Source: an uncultured Clostridia bacterium (GTDB lineage Bacteria; Bacillota; Clostridia; TANB77; CAG-508). From it: a stretch of 64,000 nt of DNA. The stretch spans positions 1 to 64,000 of the forward strand of contig CAKPSH010000005.1 in the NCBI GenBank assembly GCA_934183325.1, read 5' to 3'. This document shows positions 51,356-62,500 of the stretch, in pieces (the first letter of the stretch is position 1; each line of letters begins with the position of its first letter). The notes under the pieces were generated by a model. The model was not told the origin of the DNA. It worked only from the letters and a program-made list of their open reading frames with translations, and searched no databases. A program made the translations under genes and the position numbers.

Positions 51356-51811
51356 AACTGCCAATTTTGAGATTGTTCCAAGTAAACCACCAGCAAGCAT
51401 TGCAATAAGTGTTTCTCTTGATGGTAATTTAGCTAATGTTATAATCTCTTCTGTTGTCATAACTTTTCCTTCAACTACACCACCTGTAATTTTGTAGAAG
51501 TCATGATCCTTTGTATATTCATATATAGCTTTTGCAGGTTCTAAGTAATCATCATGTCCTATTATTACAGCTATAGGTCCTTCAACATTTAATCCTTCTA
51601 TACCACATTTTTCTAAAGCTCTTCTTGTTATATTATTTTTTGTAATTTTATATTCAGAATTACTTTTTCTTAATGTTGCTCTTAAATTTGTAACATCTTC
51701 AACATTGATTCCTCTATATTCTGCTAATAATATTAATTTTGCTCCTTGCATTTTTTCTGCTAAACTATTAACTTCTTCCTCTTTTTTATTAATGATTTTT
51801 TTATTTGCCAT
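51317..51811 (-). CDS. rplJ: 50S ribosomal protein L10
   Basis: Stalk base that binds 23S rRNA and carries L7/L12 dimers. 164 residues, MANKKIINKKEEEVNSLAEK start, NNITRRALEKCGIEG in the rRNA-binding domain, and a C-terminal helix for L12 binding. Preceded by an L10 leader for feedback control. Its last 11 codons are duplicated 120 bp downstream. Confidence 0.96.
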   Translation of the reverse strand: MANKKIINKKEEEVNSLAEKMQGAKLILLAEYRGINVEDVTNLRATLRKSNSEYKITKNNITRRALEKCGIEGLNVEGPIAVIIGHDDYLEPAKAIYEYTKDHDFYKITGGVVEGKVMTTEEIITLAKLPSRETLIAMLAGGLLGTISKLAVALDQVRVQKENA

Positions 51812-51834
51812 TTGTTTCTTTCACCTCCCTTAAT

Positions 51835-51960
51835 TTTTTATGTATATAAATAACCGTCATATGCCACATCAAAGCATACGACGGTCTTATCCCGATCAAT
51901 ATACCTCGGTAGGATTTATATTATACCTACTGTCTTTGGCACTATTTGGTTTATACATTC
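51835..51960 (-). promoter_or_regulatory. L10 leader (autoregulatory mRNA structure)
   Basis: Between rplA and rplJ on the minus strand: TGCCAAAGACAGTAGG, CCTACCGAGG and the hairpin GACCGTCGTATGC ... GCATATGACGGTTATTT. These are the conserved parts of the Firmicutes L10 leader bound by L10(L12)4. The last hairpin may act as attenuator. Confidence 0.88.
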
Positions 51961-51968
51961 ACATCTAA

Positions 51969-52652
51969 TTATTTTTGGTTTATATTGAAACTTGGTCCCA
52001 TTGTTGTTGTAACATATACACTCTTTATATATTGTCCTTTAGCTGCTGCTGGTTTAGCTTTTATTATAGCTTCCATAATTGTATTATAGTTCTCTAATAA
52101 TTTATCAGCACCAAAAGATAATTTTCCAAATCCTAAGTGTATGATGTTTGTTTTATCTAATCTGTATTCAACTTTACCAGCTTTAATTTCTGATATAGCT
52201 TTTGTAACATCCATTGTTACTGTTCCAGATTTTGGGTTAGGCATTAAACCTTTTGGTCCTAAAACTCTACCTAATCTTCCTACAACACCCATCATATCAG
52301 GTGTAGCAACTATTACATCATAATCAAACCAATTTTCTTTTTCTATTTTTGGTATTAATTCTTCAGCTCCTACAAAATCAGCTCCTGCTGCTTTTGCTTC
52401 GTCTGCCTTTGGACCTTTAGCAAAAACTAAAACTTTTACAGATTTACCTGTACCATTTGGTAATACTACAGTTCCTCTTACTTGTTGATCAGCATGTTTA
52501 GAATCTACTCCTAATCTTGCATGAAGTTCAACTGTTTCATCAAATTTTGTTTTTGGAAATTTTTCCATTATTTCGAAAGCTTCTTTAGCTTCATAAGCTT
52601 TTTTTGTATCAACAAGCTTCATAGCTTCTTGATATCTCTTTCCTCTTTTCAT
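51969..52652 (-). CDS. rplA: 50S ribosomal protein L1
   Basis: Binds 23S rRNA at the L1 stalk and takes part in E-site tRNA release; also a repressor of its own operon in many bacteria. 227 residues. ELHARLGVDSKHADQQVRGT, TPDMMGVVGRLGRVLGPKGL MPNP region and the ending VTTTMGPSFNINQ are standard. Good GGGAGG site. Confidence 0.97.
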   Translation of the reverse strand: MKRGKRYQEAMKLVDTKKAYEAKEAFEIMEKFPKTKFDETVELHARLGVDSKHADQQVRGTVVLPNGTGKSVKVLVFAKGPKADEAKAAGADFVGAEELIPKIEKENWFDYDVIVATPDMMGVVGRLGRVLGPKGLMPNPKSGTVTMDVTKAISEIKAGKVEYRLDKTNIIHLGFGKLSFGADKLLENYNTIMEAIIKAKPAAAKGQYIKSVYVTTTMGPSFNINQK

Positions 52653-52711
52653 TTTTTACCTCCCTTGGTATTATCGAATGTTCTTCACATTCTCCCAATT
52701 ATATATTAATA

Positions 52712-53143
52712 TTAATCTATAACAACAACTCCCATTGAACGAGCTGTTCCTGCTACCATATTCATAGCAGCTTCAACTGATGCAGCATTTAAGTCTTCCA
52801 TTTTTTGTTCTGCAATTTGTTGAACTTGTGCTTTTGTAATTTTTGCAACTTTTTCTTTGTTTGGTTTTCCTGAACCTTTTTCAATTTTAATTGCTTTCTT
52901 TATTAATACAGCAACTGGTGGAACTTTTGTTATGAATTCAAAAGATTTATCTTTATAAACAGTAATAACTACTGGGATTGTCATTCCAGGTTGATTAGCT
53001 GTTCTATCATTAAATTCTTTTACGAATTGCATAATGTTAACACCACTTGAACCTAAAGCTGGACCTACTGGTGGAGCTGGTGTTGCCTTTCCTGCTTCAA
53101 TTTGTAATTTAATTACATTTACAACCTCTTTTTTTTGTGCCAT
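52712..53143 (-). CDS. rplK: 50S ribosomal protein L11
   Basis: Binds the GTPase-associated centre of 23S rRNA. About 143 residues, KLQIEAGKATPAPPVGPALG at the start, NIMQFVKEFN, and GTARSMGVVV at the end. The frame opens at a GTG (53152), but AGGAGGTG lies six to eight bases before the ATG at 53143 (MAQKKEVV), which is the usual start. Confidence 0.97.
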   Translation of the reverse strand: MAQKKEVVNVIKLQIEAGKATPAPPVGPALGSSGVNIMQFVKEFNDRTANQPGMTIPVVITVYKDKSFEFITKVPPVAVLIKKAIKIEKGSGKPNKEKVAKITKAQVQQIAEQKMEDLNAASVEAAMNMVAGTARSMGVVVID

Positions 53144-53198
53144 TTTTTGCACCTCCTTTTAATGTATAACTTTTATATTTTAAATTTAATATCGATAA

Positions 53199-53732
53199 TT
53201 ATACTTTTTGGACTTGAGCAAATTCTAGTTCTACTGGAGTTTCTCTTCCAAACATAGATACTATTACTTTGACCTTGCCCTTTTCTTTATTGATTTCTTC
53301 AACAGTTCCTACAAATCCTTCTAATGCACCATTAATAATTTTAACAGAATCATTAACTTCATAATCTACATTAACTGGAACAGCGTCAAATCCCATAGCT
53401 CTAATCTCATCATCAGTAAGCGGTATTGGGTTAGTTCCAGAACCAACAAATCCTGTAACTCCTCTTGTATTTCTAACTATATACCATGTAGAATCTGTTA
53501 CTATCATTTTGATTAACACATATCCTGGAAAAACTTTTTTCAAATTTGTTTTTCTTTTTCCTTCTTTGATTTCAATTTGTTCTTCCATTGGAACAACTAT
53601 TTCAAAGAAATAGTCTTCAAGTTCTCTGTTCTTCACTGTTTTCTCTAAGTCTGTTTTTACTTTGTTTTCATATCCTGAATAAGTGTGGATTACATACCAT
53701 CTTGGTACTAAATCTTCATTTTGATGAGCCAT
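53199..53732 (-). CDS. nusG: Transcription elongation/termination factor NusG
   Basis: Binds the RNA polymerase clamp. 177 residues: N-terminal NGN domain (RWYVIHTYSGYENKVKTDLE ... FPGYVLIKM, RNTRGVTGFVG) and a C-terminal KOW domain (DSVKIINGALEGFVGTVEEI). Second after secE in the operon. Confidence 0.97.
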   Translation of the reverse strand: MAHQNEDLVPRWYVIHTYSGYENKVKTDLEKTVKNRELEDYFFEIVVPMEEQIEIKEGKRKTNLKKVFPGYVLIKMIVTDSTWYIVRNTRGVTGFVGSGTNPIPLTDDEIRAMGFDAVPVNVDYEVNDSVKIINGALEGFVGTVEEINKEKGKVKVIVSMFGRETPVELEFAQVQKV

Positions 53733-53755
53733 GTTATTTTTAGCCTCCTTAATTT

Positions 53756-54160
53756 TTATTCGTTATTATTATTATCTGTGTTCTCTTCATTATTTTCAGA
53801 ATTTGAGTTATTATTTTCAGAATTATCTGCTTCTGAGCTGTTTTCTTCTGATGAATTATTTTCATCGTTGTTTTCTTCTGAACTTTGATTATCATTTTCT
53901 GTTGAGTCTTTGTTCTCATCTGTAGTTTGAGTAATAGAATTTTGCACTGCAGATTTAACTTTATTTATTCCATATGTATTTAAAGCTTCAAATGCTAGAT
54001 CTAAAACTAAAACAATTACAGTAGTAACTAAAACCATGGCGATGACAACCATTGTATTGTTTGTCAATTGTTTTTTTGTTGGCCAAATAACCTTTTTTAA
54101 TTCGGCTTTAAAGTCTTTCCAAAAATGTTTGTTATTTTTTTCTTTTTCTTTTTTTGCCAT
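53756..54160 (-). CDS. secE: SecE preprotein translocase subunit with a long acidic tail
   Basis: Single-helix clamp subunit of the SecYEG channel. The core is conventional: FWKDFKAELKKVIWPTKKQL and one membrane helix (about 36-58). Instead of ending near residue 65-75, the protein continues about 55 residues with Asn, Glu, Ser and Asp only (ENNDENNSSEENSSEADNS and similar). The tail would face outside the cell. Codons are AT-rich like the rest, so it looks like a low-complexity expansion rather than a fusion. Confidence 0.93.
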   Translation of the reverse strand: MAKKEKEKNNKHFWKDFKAELKKVIWPTKKQLTNNTMVVIAMVLVTTVIVLVLDLAFEALNTYGINKVKSAVQNSITQTTDENKDSTENDNQSSEENNDENNSSEENSSEADNSENNNSNSENNEENTDNNNNE

Positions 54161-54181
54161 CCTTTTTGTACCTCCTAAAAG

Positions 54182-54346
54182 TTATTTAGTTTCTTTGTGA
54201 GTAGTACGTTTTTTGCAGAATTTACAATATTTTACTACTTCTAATCTGTCTGCATTGTTTCTCTTATTCTTTGATGTCATATAGTTTCTTCTTTTACATT
54301 CTGTACATTCCAATGTGATGTTTTCTCTTGGTCCTTTTGCTGCCAT
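54182..54346 (-). CDS. rpmG: 50S ribosomal protein L33, zinc form
   Basis: 54-residue ribosomal protein, starting MAAKGPRENITLECTECKRR. Two CxxC pairs (CTEC and CKFC) make it the zinc-binding C+ paralogue. GGAGGTG precedes the ATG. First gene of the operon, 22 bases before secE. Confidence 0.95.
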   Translation of the reverse strand: MAAKGPRENITLECTECKRRNYMTSKNKRNNADRLEVVKYCKFCKKRTTHKETK

Positions 54347-54426
54347 TTAAATACACCTCCGTAATTTTTTGCTTTTATTTTATTTTAAACGATGTGATAT
54401 ATGTATAAATCCATACGCGTTTACAT

Positions 54427-54455
54427 ATTTTATCATACTTTACAATAAGTGTCAA
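54427..54455 (-). promoter_or_regulatory. Promoter of the rpmG-secE-nusG-rplKAJL operon
   Basis: Minus strand TTGACA, 17-bp spacer, TAAAAT, about 80 bases before rpmG. Confidence 0.82.
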
Positions 54456-54492
54456 TATTTTGTGACAAAACTTTTTTATTTTTTGCCATTAT

Positions 54493-54518
54493 AATAGACA
54501 CGCATAGGCGTGTCTATT
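54493..54518. terminator. Hairpin at the end of the surface protein operon
   Basis: AATAGACACGC-ATAG-GCGTGTCTATT, 22 bases after the stop of the leftward surface gene. T-rich on the plus side (ATTTATTTTTT), weaker on minus. Confidence 0.65.
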
Positions 54519-54540
54519 ATTTATTTTTTATACAGTTATA

Positions 54541-57500
54541 TTAAATTTTATTCTTTAATACAAACTTCTTTATTAGTACAATTCCTAAGGCAATAATAAT
54601 TATTGTTATTAATATAATTGTTATCATAGTATAGCTTCTATCTTCACCTGTTGGATCGTTTATTGTAATTGTTTCTGAACTATGTTTTGCTCTTATATGT
54701 GCATCATCATTATTCATATCTTGAATTCTACTTACTGTATTGTTTATTTTTATGATTCTTACACTATTTTTATATGTTTTTGTATCTGTCAAATCATTTT
54801 CTGTTGAAATAACTTTAGATAAAGTTATTTTTGATGATGATTCTTCTCCATGTTTTAAGTTCTTCATTAATGGATTATTTCCTGTTGCAACAACAATTGT
54901 ATTAACATTATACACTTCACTACTATCCATATCTTTTATTGCTGTTGGTTCTTTAGTCTCATAGCCTGCTTTTTGTTTATAATAGTTACTTGCAAATTCG
55001 TCCTGTGTTTCTTGATGATATATTTCCCAATCATCATTTATTGTACTTCCTGTATAATCAACTTGAGAAAATGTTAAATTGCTTGGTACAAAATCTGCAA
55101 CCATTGCAGGTGATGTTGTTGTCTCTACATCATCATATCTATCATAAATTTTTATATTTGTTGTTCCAGAATTCTCAATTTTGCTTATTTTATTACCATT
55201 TTCATCATTTTCGAATTCTTCACAATTATATACTCTCATACTGTTATTATCTCTGTCTTTTACTTCTATCTTGTTCAATAAATTATTATATGCTGTATAA
55301 TTTTTCTCATAGAATACTGAACTCTTATAATCTTCTTTATATAATCCTATACCAATGACATCGTTATTATTGTTTTTATAATATCTTATGGCATCATAAT
55401 CGCTTTCATTTTTTACAGTTATTTTATATGTTATTTCTAATGTAGCCCCATTTATTAACTCGTTTGTCATTGATATATTTATATTTGTTCCTTTTTCTAC
55501 TTGTACTACTCCAGGAACTTTCTGTGTTCTTATTTCTTCTGGTGTGGCTTCAAATTGTACTGTTCCATTTTGTAATATCAATTTTATCTTTGCAACCTCT
55601 TTTGTAATATTTAATTTTGTTTTAGTTCTTGGTGTTAGAGCAAAGTCGATATTATCAATTGAATATGATGGATCTTGTTCTCCAAAGGTATCTAATTTAG
55701 CTTTTTCAGGATAGAATTCCATCATTGATGTATATGCATACATCATATATTCAGTTGGATTTTTTATTGTATCAACTGCATCTGAATATTTATATCCATT
55801 AGCGAATTTATTGTTAATTTCAATTCTTCTGTTTGCTTCATCATATGCATCTGAATATCTTGTATCTGTCTCATTTACATACCAGAATCTTGTATTATCA
55901 CCTGTATTTGTGTTTGGATTTGCTTTTGCAGATTGATAGAATTCTCCATTGTAAGGATATTGATATTCTCCTCTGTTCATTGTATCTTTTTGATTTTCAC
56001 TATTTAAAGTTTTATCCCCATATACAAATCTTACAACATAATTTCCAGGCATAAATCCAGTAAATGTATAATTTCCATTATCATCTGTTGTAGTTGTTGC
56101 CCTTACCATTTGTTTAGTTAATTTTTGTCCGTTTTCCTCTACATCTTTTAATTCAACTAATTCTACAGTCAATCCTTTTATTTTCTTTGAATTGTCATTT
56201 ATTGTTGGAGCATTATTATCATAATAATAATTTGCAAAATTCTCTGTTTCCCATACACTTCCGCTTAGTTTTCTCGTATCATTTGCGTTGCTAAATATCA
56301 ATGTTGGTGCCTTATCCCAATCTTTTTCACTTGGTGTCGTTTCTAGTAATTGCATTGCATTTAAGTTTCCAGGTATTGAATATGTATCCATTACACCCGC
56401 AGCTCTATATTGTTTTCCATCATATACATATATATATGCATTAGTTCCTGCAAATTTAGTTTGTTTTGTTGTACTATCTTGATCAATTCTATAATATGTA
56501 CTAAAGCCATTTACTTCTGTAATTGTTTCAATATTTATTTTATTGTTTTGATCTTTACCCAAAGTGTTTTTGAATATAGTTTGTGCAGAATTATCTGTTC
56601 CGTGCCATGTTCCAAATGAACAATTATATTTTATATCTTTAGATGAATTTTCACCCATTCTATATGTAATATAAATTGATATACTATCATTCGTTTCTAG
56701 CATTACACCACTATTTCCAAGATTTATATATAAATCTTGATAATCATGTCCTGTAGCAAGTCCTGCCGCAATTGCAAGATAATCCTTTGTTTCAGATGTT
56801 CTTCCATATCTACTATTAGCACTTGTTGTTGCTTCTAAAATTGGAGTAATTTTATTTTTAAATGCACTCATTCCTACTATTTGTTTTCCTGCAGATGTTG
56901 TATAACCATCACTGTATGATAAATACATTCTATCCATATATGTTACCAATTCATTTACTGTTGTTGGTATATTTGACACATTTTTTACAACAATTTTATA
57001 TGTTGCATATACTTGTATCTTTGCAGCATCTTCTTCATATGTTGCTGTTCCATTTCTTAATCTTGCTGAATCTGTGTTGTAATTATAATCATTTGGTGAT
57101 ATCACTTGATTATAAGATAATAATGATGCTAATGTCTTTGTTAAATAATCATCTGCTGCAATTTCAAGCTCTTTATCTGATAATGTTCCATATTTATATT
57201 CCTCATCTTTTCCGTTCATAGATACAACTGTCTTATATAAATCCTCTTTTACATTTAATGTTGTAGTTGCTCTTGGAATTAATCCCATATTTATATTTAA
57301 TTGTCCATTATATACATACCAATATCCACCAGTTGTTTGTTTTGGAGCATTTGCAACTGCTTTTTTAGCTACACGCTTTCCATTTGCATCTTTAGTATTT
57401 GTTGTTAAAATTATCTTGTCATATACTGGGTAATACTCTTGTTTTACAGATGATGTTCCACCTTCTTCTGAGTTGTATCCTGAGTATGATTTTATTTTGC

Positions 57501-59580
57501 AATCATAAATATATTGTAATTTTCTATATATTTCTGTTGAATTTCCATGTCTTAAAGCTACCTTGTTATATACATTGCTTATATAACTTCCATCATCCAT
57601 ATTTAAACTTGATTTATTCTTTATTGCATCTAATTCTGCATTATATATTTCTTCTCTTATTGCTGTTAAATCATTTTCATGAAATACCTGATTATATAAT
57701 TTTCCACCTTCTAATGTTAAATAAGAAGCTGTAAAAATCTTATTGCTTACTGCATAATTATCTGGTGTAGAACCTATTGTAACAAATTTTTGATTTAATT
57801 CATTTCTATCGTTTGTAAGTTCTGAACCTTTTGAAGCTTTGTTCCATTTATCTGTATTATAGTCTGTTCTTACAGTGACTTGATTCTTAGTTGTTGTTGC
57901 TTCATATTCCATTCCATCATAAGTAAATACTACTATATACTTCTTTGTTGCATCTACTCCTTTGAATGAATAGTATCCTGTTTTATCTGTTATTGTTGGG
58001 TTTGTTGAAGGAACAGTTGTCTTTGTTCCTAATTCTGTAGTATAGAAATCTCTTTCATATTTATGCTCTGTATCTGTATCTTTTTCGCTATTTAATTTTG
58101 CTAAAGATCTAGCTCCTGTCGTTTTATTTACTTCATATAGTGTAACTAAAACACCTGATATAGATTTTTCTCCAGCATCTTTAGAGCCATTTATATCTTG
58201 TGCCTTTCCGCTTGTTGCACTATCATTCCATACATATCCAGCAAGTTCCATTTCTTGTGGTTCAACTTTTATTGTTGGAATATCTGGAATATCTGGTGTT
58301 GTGCCATATTTCTTTACACCTAATTTTATTTTTTCAGTAGATGTCTCTACTGATGCATCACCTTTTATTAAAGGTTGCATTGGATTTGGTGTAATAGTTG
58401 TTGGACCTGTTAAATTTACTTTTACTGTTGATGAATACCATTTCGCTGGTACATCTACTGGAATCCCGAAAAAACTTGCAGCAAGTGCTGCTGCTTTAGC
58501 AGCTATCCATGATGCTGAAATTCCAGATCTCTTTGTAATATTAGTTGCATTCCATTTTTGTTTATGTACTTCATAATATTTTATCTCATCATCTATTTTC
58601 CATTTAGATATATATTCTACTTCAACATCTATATTAACTTGATCTATAAATAAATTATCTAAATAGTTGAATTCAATATAAAAAGTCTTACCTTTTTGTG
58701 CGTCAGAAGGAATATCATTCATATTATTATATGTAATTGTTCCTGTTGCATTTGTTAATCTTACATCTTTAATTTCTTTATTGTTCTTATCATAAAACTT
58801 ATATGATTTTATCCAACTTAATGCATAATTTCCTTTTTTATATTCATTATATTTTACTGTGAATGGGCCCATTCTATATTTTGTATTACTTATATTATTA
58901 TAATCTATTTTTACATCTACTTTTGCATCATCTGAACTTCCTGTTAAATCAACAGTTTCTTTATTCCATTTATCAATATAATAATTTCCAACATCATATA
59001 GATTGTTTCCATTAGCTGTTATTTCTGCTGTTGTTGAGCCAACTTCTCTCCATATAGCTTGTTGTTTTACATAATATGGCGTTAAGTTTTGTGTTAAATT
59101 CTTATAATAGTATGTAGTATTTGTACTATTATAATATTTTCCTAATCCTAAAATTCCATATATGTGATTCTTTTGTGTCTCTGTCAAAACATTTTTTTCT
59201 TCCATTGTCATAGTTTGAACAACATTTGGCTCTTTTAATGCTTCTAATGCTGATTTTATGTATTGATATCTAGTATTCTTATCCTCGTTTGCTAAACTAG
59301 CACTAGAGAAGAAATCTCTAAGTCCTTCATTTGCTGCAATTCCAACTAATGTAGAAAGATTTGTGTTATATTCTGCTCCCTTTTTACCACAATAATATTG
59401 TTTTCCTTTTACAGTAATTACATGTGTTACTTGATTGTATAAAGCCCAGTCATGTGATATATACTGATTACTTGTGTATAAACTTTGAACCGTTCTTGCT
59501 TGAACCGCCGTTGACATTATTAATCCTAATATCAACATCATAAAAAATATAATTGATATTTTTAATTTTTTATCTTTCAT
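54541..59580 (-). CDS. Giant cell-surface protein with thioester-like and SdrD B-type domains
   Basis: 1679 residues, secreted and membrane-tethered. A signal peptide (1-28, ending TAVQA) is followed by a thioester-domain-like region: Cys64 in KQYYCGKKG and Gln173 in VKQQAIW (TQxAxW-type), the pair that forms a Cys-Gln thioester in Gram-positive adhesins. Later come SdrD B-like/Cna B folds, one at ELAGYVWNDSATSGKAQDIN to FTYDGMEYEAT and one at LSGSVWETENF to GNYVVRFVYGDK, and DUF11-like segments. The C-terminus has one helix (about 1650-1672) and a basic tail but no LPxTG, so it is membrane-held, not sortase-linked. It lies 16 bases after the next surface gene, so both are co-transcribed. Confidence 0.82.
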   Translation of the reverse strand: MKDKKLKISIIFFMMLILGLIMSTAVQARTVQSLYTSNQYISHDWALYNQVTHVITVKGKQYYCGKKGAEYNTNLSTLVGIAANEGLRDFFSSASLANEDKNTRYQYIKSALEALKEPNVVQTMTMEEKNVLTETQKNHIYGILGLGKYYNSTNTTYYYKNLTQNLTPYYVKQQAIWREVGSTTAEITANGNNLYDVGNYYIDKWNKETVDLTGSSDDAKVDVKIDYNNISNTKYRMGPFTVKYNEYKKGNYALSWIKSYKFYDKNNKEIKDVRLTNATGTITYNNMNDIPSDAQKGKTFYIEFNYLDNLFIDQVNIDVEVEYISKWKIDDEIKYYEVHKQKWNATNITKRSGISASWIAAKAAALAASFFGIPVDVPAKWYSSTVKVNLTGPTTITPNPMQPLIKGDASVETSTEKIKLGVKKYGTTPDIPDIPTIKVEPQEMELAGYVWNDSATSGKAQDINGSKDAGEKSISGVLVTLYEVNKTTGARSLAKLNSEKDTDTEHKYERDFYTTELGTKTTVPSTNPTITDKTGYYSFKGVDATKKYIVVFTYDGMEYEATTTKNQVTVRTDYNTDKWNKASKGSELTNDRNELNQKFVTIGSTPDNYAVSNKIFTASYLTLEGGKLYNQVFHENDLTAIREEIYNAELDAIKNKSSLNMDDGSYISNVYNKVALRHGNSTEIYRKLQYIYDCKIKSYSGYNSEEGGTSSVKQEYYPVYDKIILTTNTKDANGKRVAKKAVANAPKQTTGGYWYVYNGQLNINMGLIPRATTTLNVKEDLYKTVVSMNGKDEEYKYGTLSDKELEIAADDYLTKTLASLLSYNQVISPNDYNYNTDSARLRNGTATYEEDAAKIQVYATYKIVVKNVSNIPTTVNELVTYMDRMYLSYSDGYTTSAGKQIVGMSAFKNKITPILEATTSANSRYGRTSETKDYLAIAAGLATGHDYQDLYINLGNSGVMLETNDSISIYITYRMGENSSKDIKYNCSFGTWHGTDNSAQTIFKNTLGKDQNNKINIETITEVNGFSTYYRIDQDSTTKQTKFAGTNAYIYVYDGKQYRAAGVMDTYSIPGNLNAMQLLETTPSEKDWDKAPTLIFSNANDTRKLSGSVWETENFANYYYDNNAPTINDNSKKIKGLTVELVELKDVEENGQKLTKQMVRATTTTDDNGNYTFTGFMPGNYVVRFVYGDKTLNSENQKDTMNRGEYQYPYNGEFYQSAKANPNTNTGDNTRFWYVNETDTRYSDAYDEANRRIEINNKFANGYKYSDAVDTIKNPTEYMMYAYTSMMEFYPEKAKLDTFGEQDPSYSIDNIDFALTPRTKTKLNITKEVAKIKLILQNGTVQFEATPEEIRTQKVPGVVQVEKGTNINISMTNELINGATLEITYKITVKNESDYDAIRYYKNNNNDVIGIGLYKEDYKSSVFYEKNYTAYNNLLNKIEVKDRDNNSMRVYNCEEFENDENGNKISKIENSGTTNIKIYDRYDDVETTTSPAMVADFVPSNLTFSQVDYTGSTINDDWEIYHQETQDEFASNYYKQKAGYETKEPTAIKDMDSSEVYNVNTIVVATGNNPLMKNLKHGEESSSKITLSKVISTENDLTDTKTYKNSVRIIKINNTVSRIQDMNNDDAHIRAKHSSETITINDPTGEDRSYTMITIILITIIIIALGIVLIKKFVLKNKI

Positions 59581-59596
59581 TTTTATCCTCCTTTCC

Positions 59597-62500
59597 TTAA
59601 ATATCTATTGCTTTCTTTTTTACAATATATACTACAACTGCCATAATTGTTATCATCATTATTACGGCACCTATATAATAAGTCACACCTGTTTTTACTG
59701 CTATGATTATTTCTGCCATTCCATAATCGTTTTCATCTTGTACTTTATTTCCCGGTGTAGAATTTATATCACTTACACCTTCGTCATTATATGCTTCATA
59801 TATTTCAGCTGTATTATTTGTAAGACCTGTATTTGTTTCTGACATATTTTTTGTTAACACTAATTTAACACTTGTACTTTCACCTGGATTTAATATTTTA
59901 TCTTTTAAAGACGAATTATATAAGTTTCCATCTGTACCTAAATACCAGTCTGAATTCATTTCAGAGTTAAACTTTAAATCTGTTGTTGATAAATAATCTA
60001 CAATTCTATTTGCATATCCTGCTATAGCTCCATTATTTGTCACAGTTATTGTATATTCTACTGCAACAATTGTATCTTTCAAATCCTTAGATTTTATTTC
60101 GATTTTTTCTAGTTTTGAATTATTATATTCTTTACTATTTGTATTTGAAGCTGTTTTTGTTGTTATTTTTGTTATTGTTTTAGTTAAACTTAAATCAAAT
60201 TTCTTACTTTCTGATAGTCCCATATTTATATCGTATAAATTAGATCCTAATTCAATTGTATTGGTTGCCGCACATTCAGTTTCAATTCCATCAATTTTTA
60301 TTTTCATGTCTAATACTTTGCTCGCATTGTTTTCACTTGCATTGTATTTTGTAACATCATAGTTCATTTTATCGTATACAAATGCCACTACATATTTTCC
60401 CTTTGGTACACTTCTAAATATATATTCACCATTTTCGCCTGTATATGTTGATGATATTACATTTCCTGATTCATCTATTAGTATTACTCTTATTCCTTTT
60501 AAAAGTGTTTCACTATTATCTCTTATTCCATCTTGATTACTGTCAACCCATGCTAATCCAGATATTGTATAATTTTCAATTGGATTATTATTGTCATCAA
60601 TGTCATATATTCTTTTATTAACTGTATGTTCAATCTTATCACTTGTAATTGTTTTATTATCATAAGTCATTTCAAAATAATTACTTATCTTCATATCTGA
60701 TTTGTCTTCATCAATATATCCTGCCACACCTCTAACTGTAATTTCTACTTTTTGCTTTCCTGCTAAAGTTATTGAAATTTCTTTTTCTGTTGTTGTTATT
60801 TCATCTTGTCCATCAATTTTATACGCAAATTCCTTTAAAATAATTCCATCAGACATCACATCTTTAATATTAATGTTATATGCATTTACATTACTTGTAT
60901 TTTCTATTGTATAAGTATATTCAATTTCGTCTTCCTCATATAGGCTTCCTACTTTATTATTTGATGTATGCATTGTTTTCAATTCTGCTTTTCCCATAAA
61001 TATTTCTATCTCATTACTTTCAATATTTTCATTAATGTTGTCAGCTGTTGCTGTCATTTTTACTTTTACATCATTAATATTTGTAGTTAAATTATCAATT
61101 TTACAGCTTAATGAAATATTTTTATTTTCCGTTAACTTATCTATTTTCCACGTAATTTTATTTTTCTTTCTGCTCATTGTAATTCCATCATCATAGCTAC
61201 TATCTTCAAAAGTAATTCCTTTTGGTATATCACAATTTACAACAACATTATTGTAATCACTACCATTTTTCTTTTCTATATTTAAATAATATGTAATAGT
61301 ATTTCCACTCTCAATTGTAATTATTTTTTCATTTGATGTCAGTGTTAATTCAAAATTTCCTTGAATTCTTGTATTCTTTATTGTGTTTGATGAATATGTT
61401 TCATCTTTTTCATCAACTTTTGCTATTACTTCTACACTAACTTCAAATTCACTTGCTGTTAATTTTTCATATTGTTTTCTTAATTCTTCTTTTGTTGCTT
61501 CATCAATTTTTTCCTCTTCTTGTTCTTCTTGAAGTATCTTATTAAACATTTCTATTGCTTTTTTATATTCTTCATCAGATTTATAATCTTCTCTTTTTAT
61601 ATAATCTTCAGCTTTTATTTCTTCATCATTACTATTTCCACTAATAAATTCTTCAAAAGTATAATTTGGAATAGATGCTACTTTTAAATAAAATGTTTTG
61701 TCAATAGTTTGATTTGGTTTTACTTCTTCAATTTCCTCTTCATAAGTCTTCATTTCTGAGTTAGTTTCATATCCATAGCTTTCTATGTCAGAATAATATA
61801 CTTCTTCTGCATAATAAGCTATATCTGGTATTTTGATAGATAATTTTGCATTATTTATTGTTTTATCACTTGTATTAGTTATATGAACAGTATATTTAAT
61901 TATCTTTCCTTCTTTAACTTGTTCACCGTTTTTTACACTTGATTCTAAAGTTAATTTTAATTCGTCATTTGCACTTGTAGAAGCTCCAACTTTAGTTGAT
62001 GTACTTGTTTCTTGTTGTCCCTTTGTTACGCCATCCATGTTTGTATAAAATACCTTAAACATACTATATGTGCTTTCTTCTTTTTCTAGTCCTTCTGGTA
62101 TTTCTACTTTATATTCGAATTTCATTACATCTCCTGTTGACATTGTTCCTTCTACTATTATTAAATATGATTTTACTGCTCCTAAGTCCTCTACTTCTTT
62201 CTTCCAGCCATTTGACTCTTTTGTTATATCTTCTGTTGCTTCTGAATTTGTACTATAATATACTGTTATCTTGCTTTCATCTATTCCTGATACTGCTTTT
62301 ATTCCTTCTACCATCTTTGCTGTAAATGTACTTCCTAGCACTTTTCCCGTTGTCATATCTTTATTTCCTTCAGCAGGTGTTCTTCCTAGTATCTTTATAT
62401 CTCCACATGTATAATTGTAATTATTCATTATTGTTATTGTCTCTGTTGCTATTTTTGATTTTGTATTCTTATCTAATCTTCCTGTCTCTGTTTCCCCACT

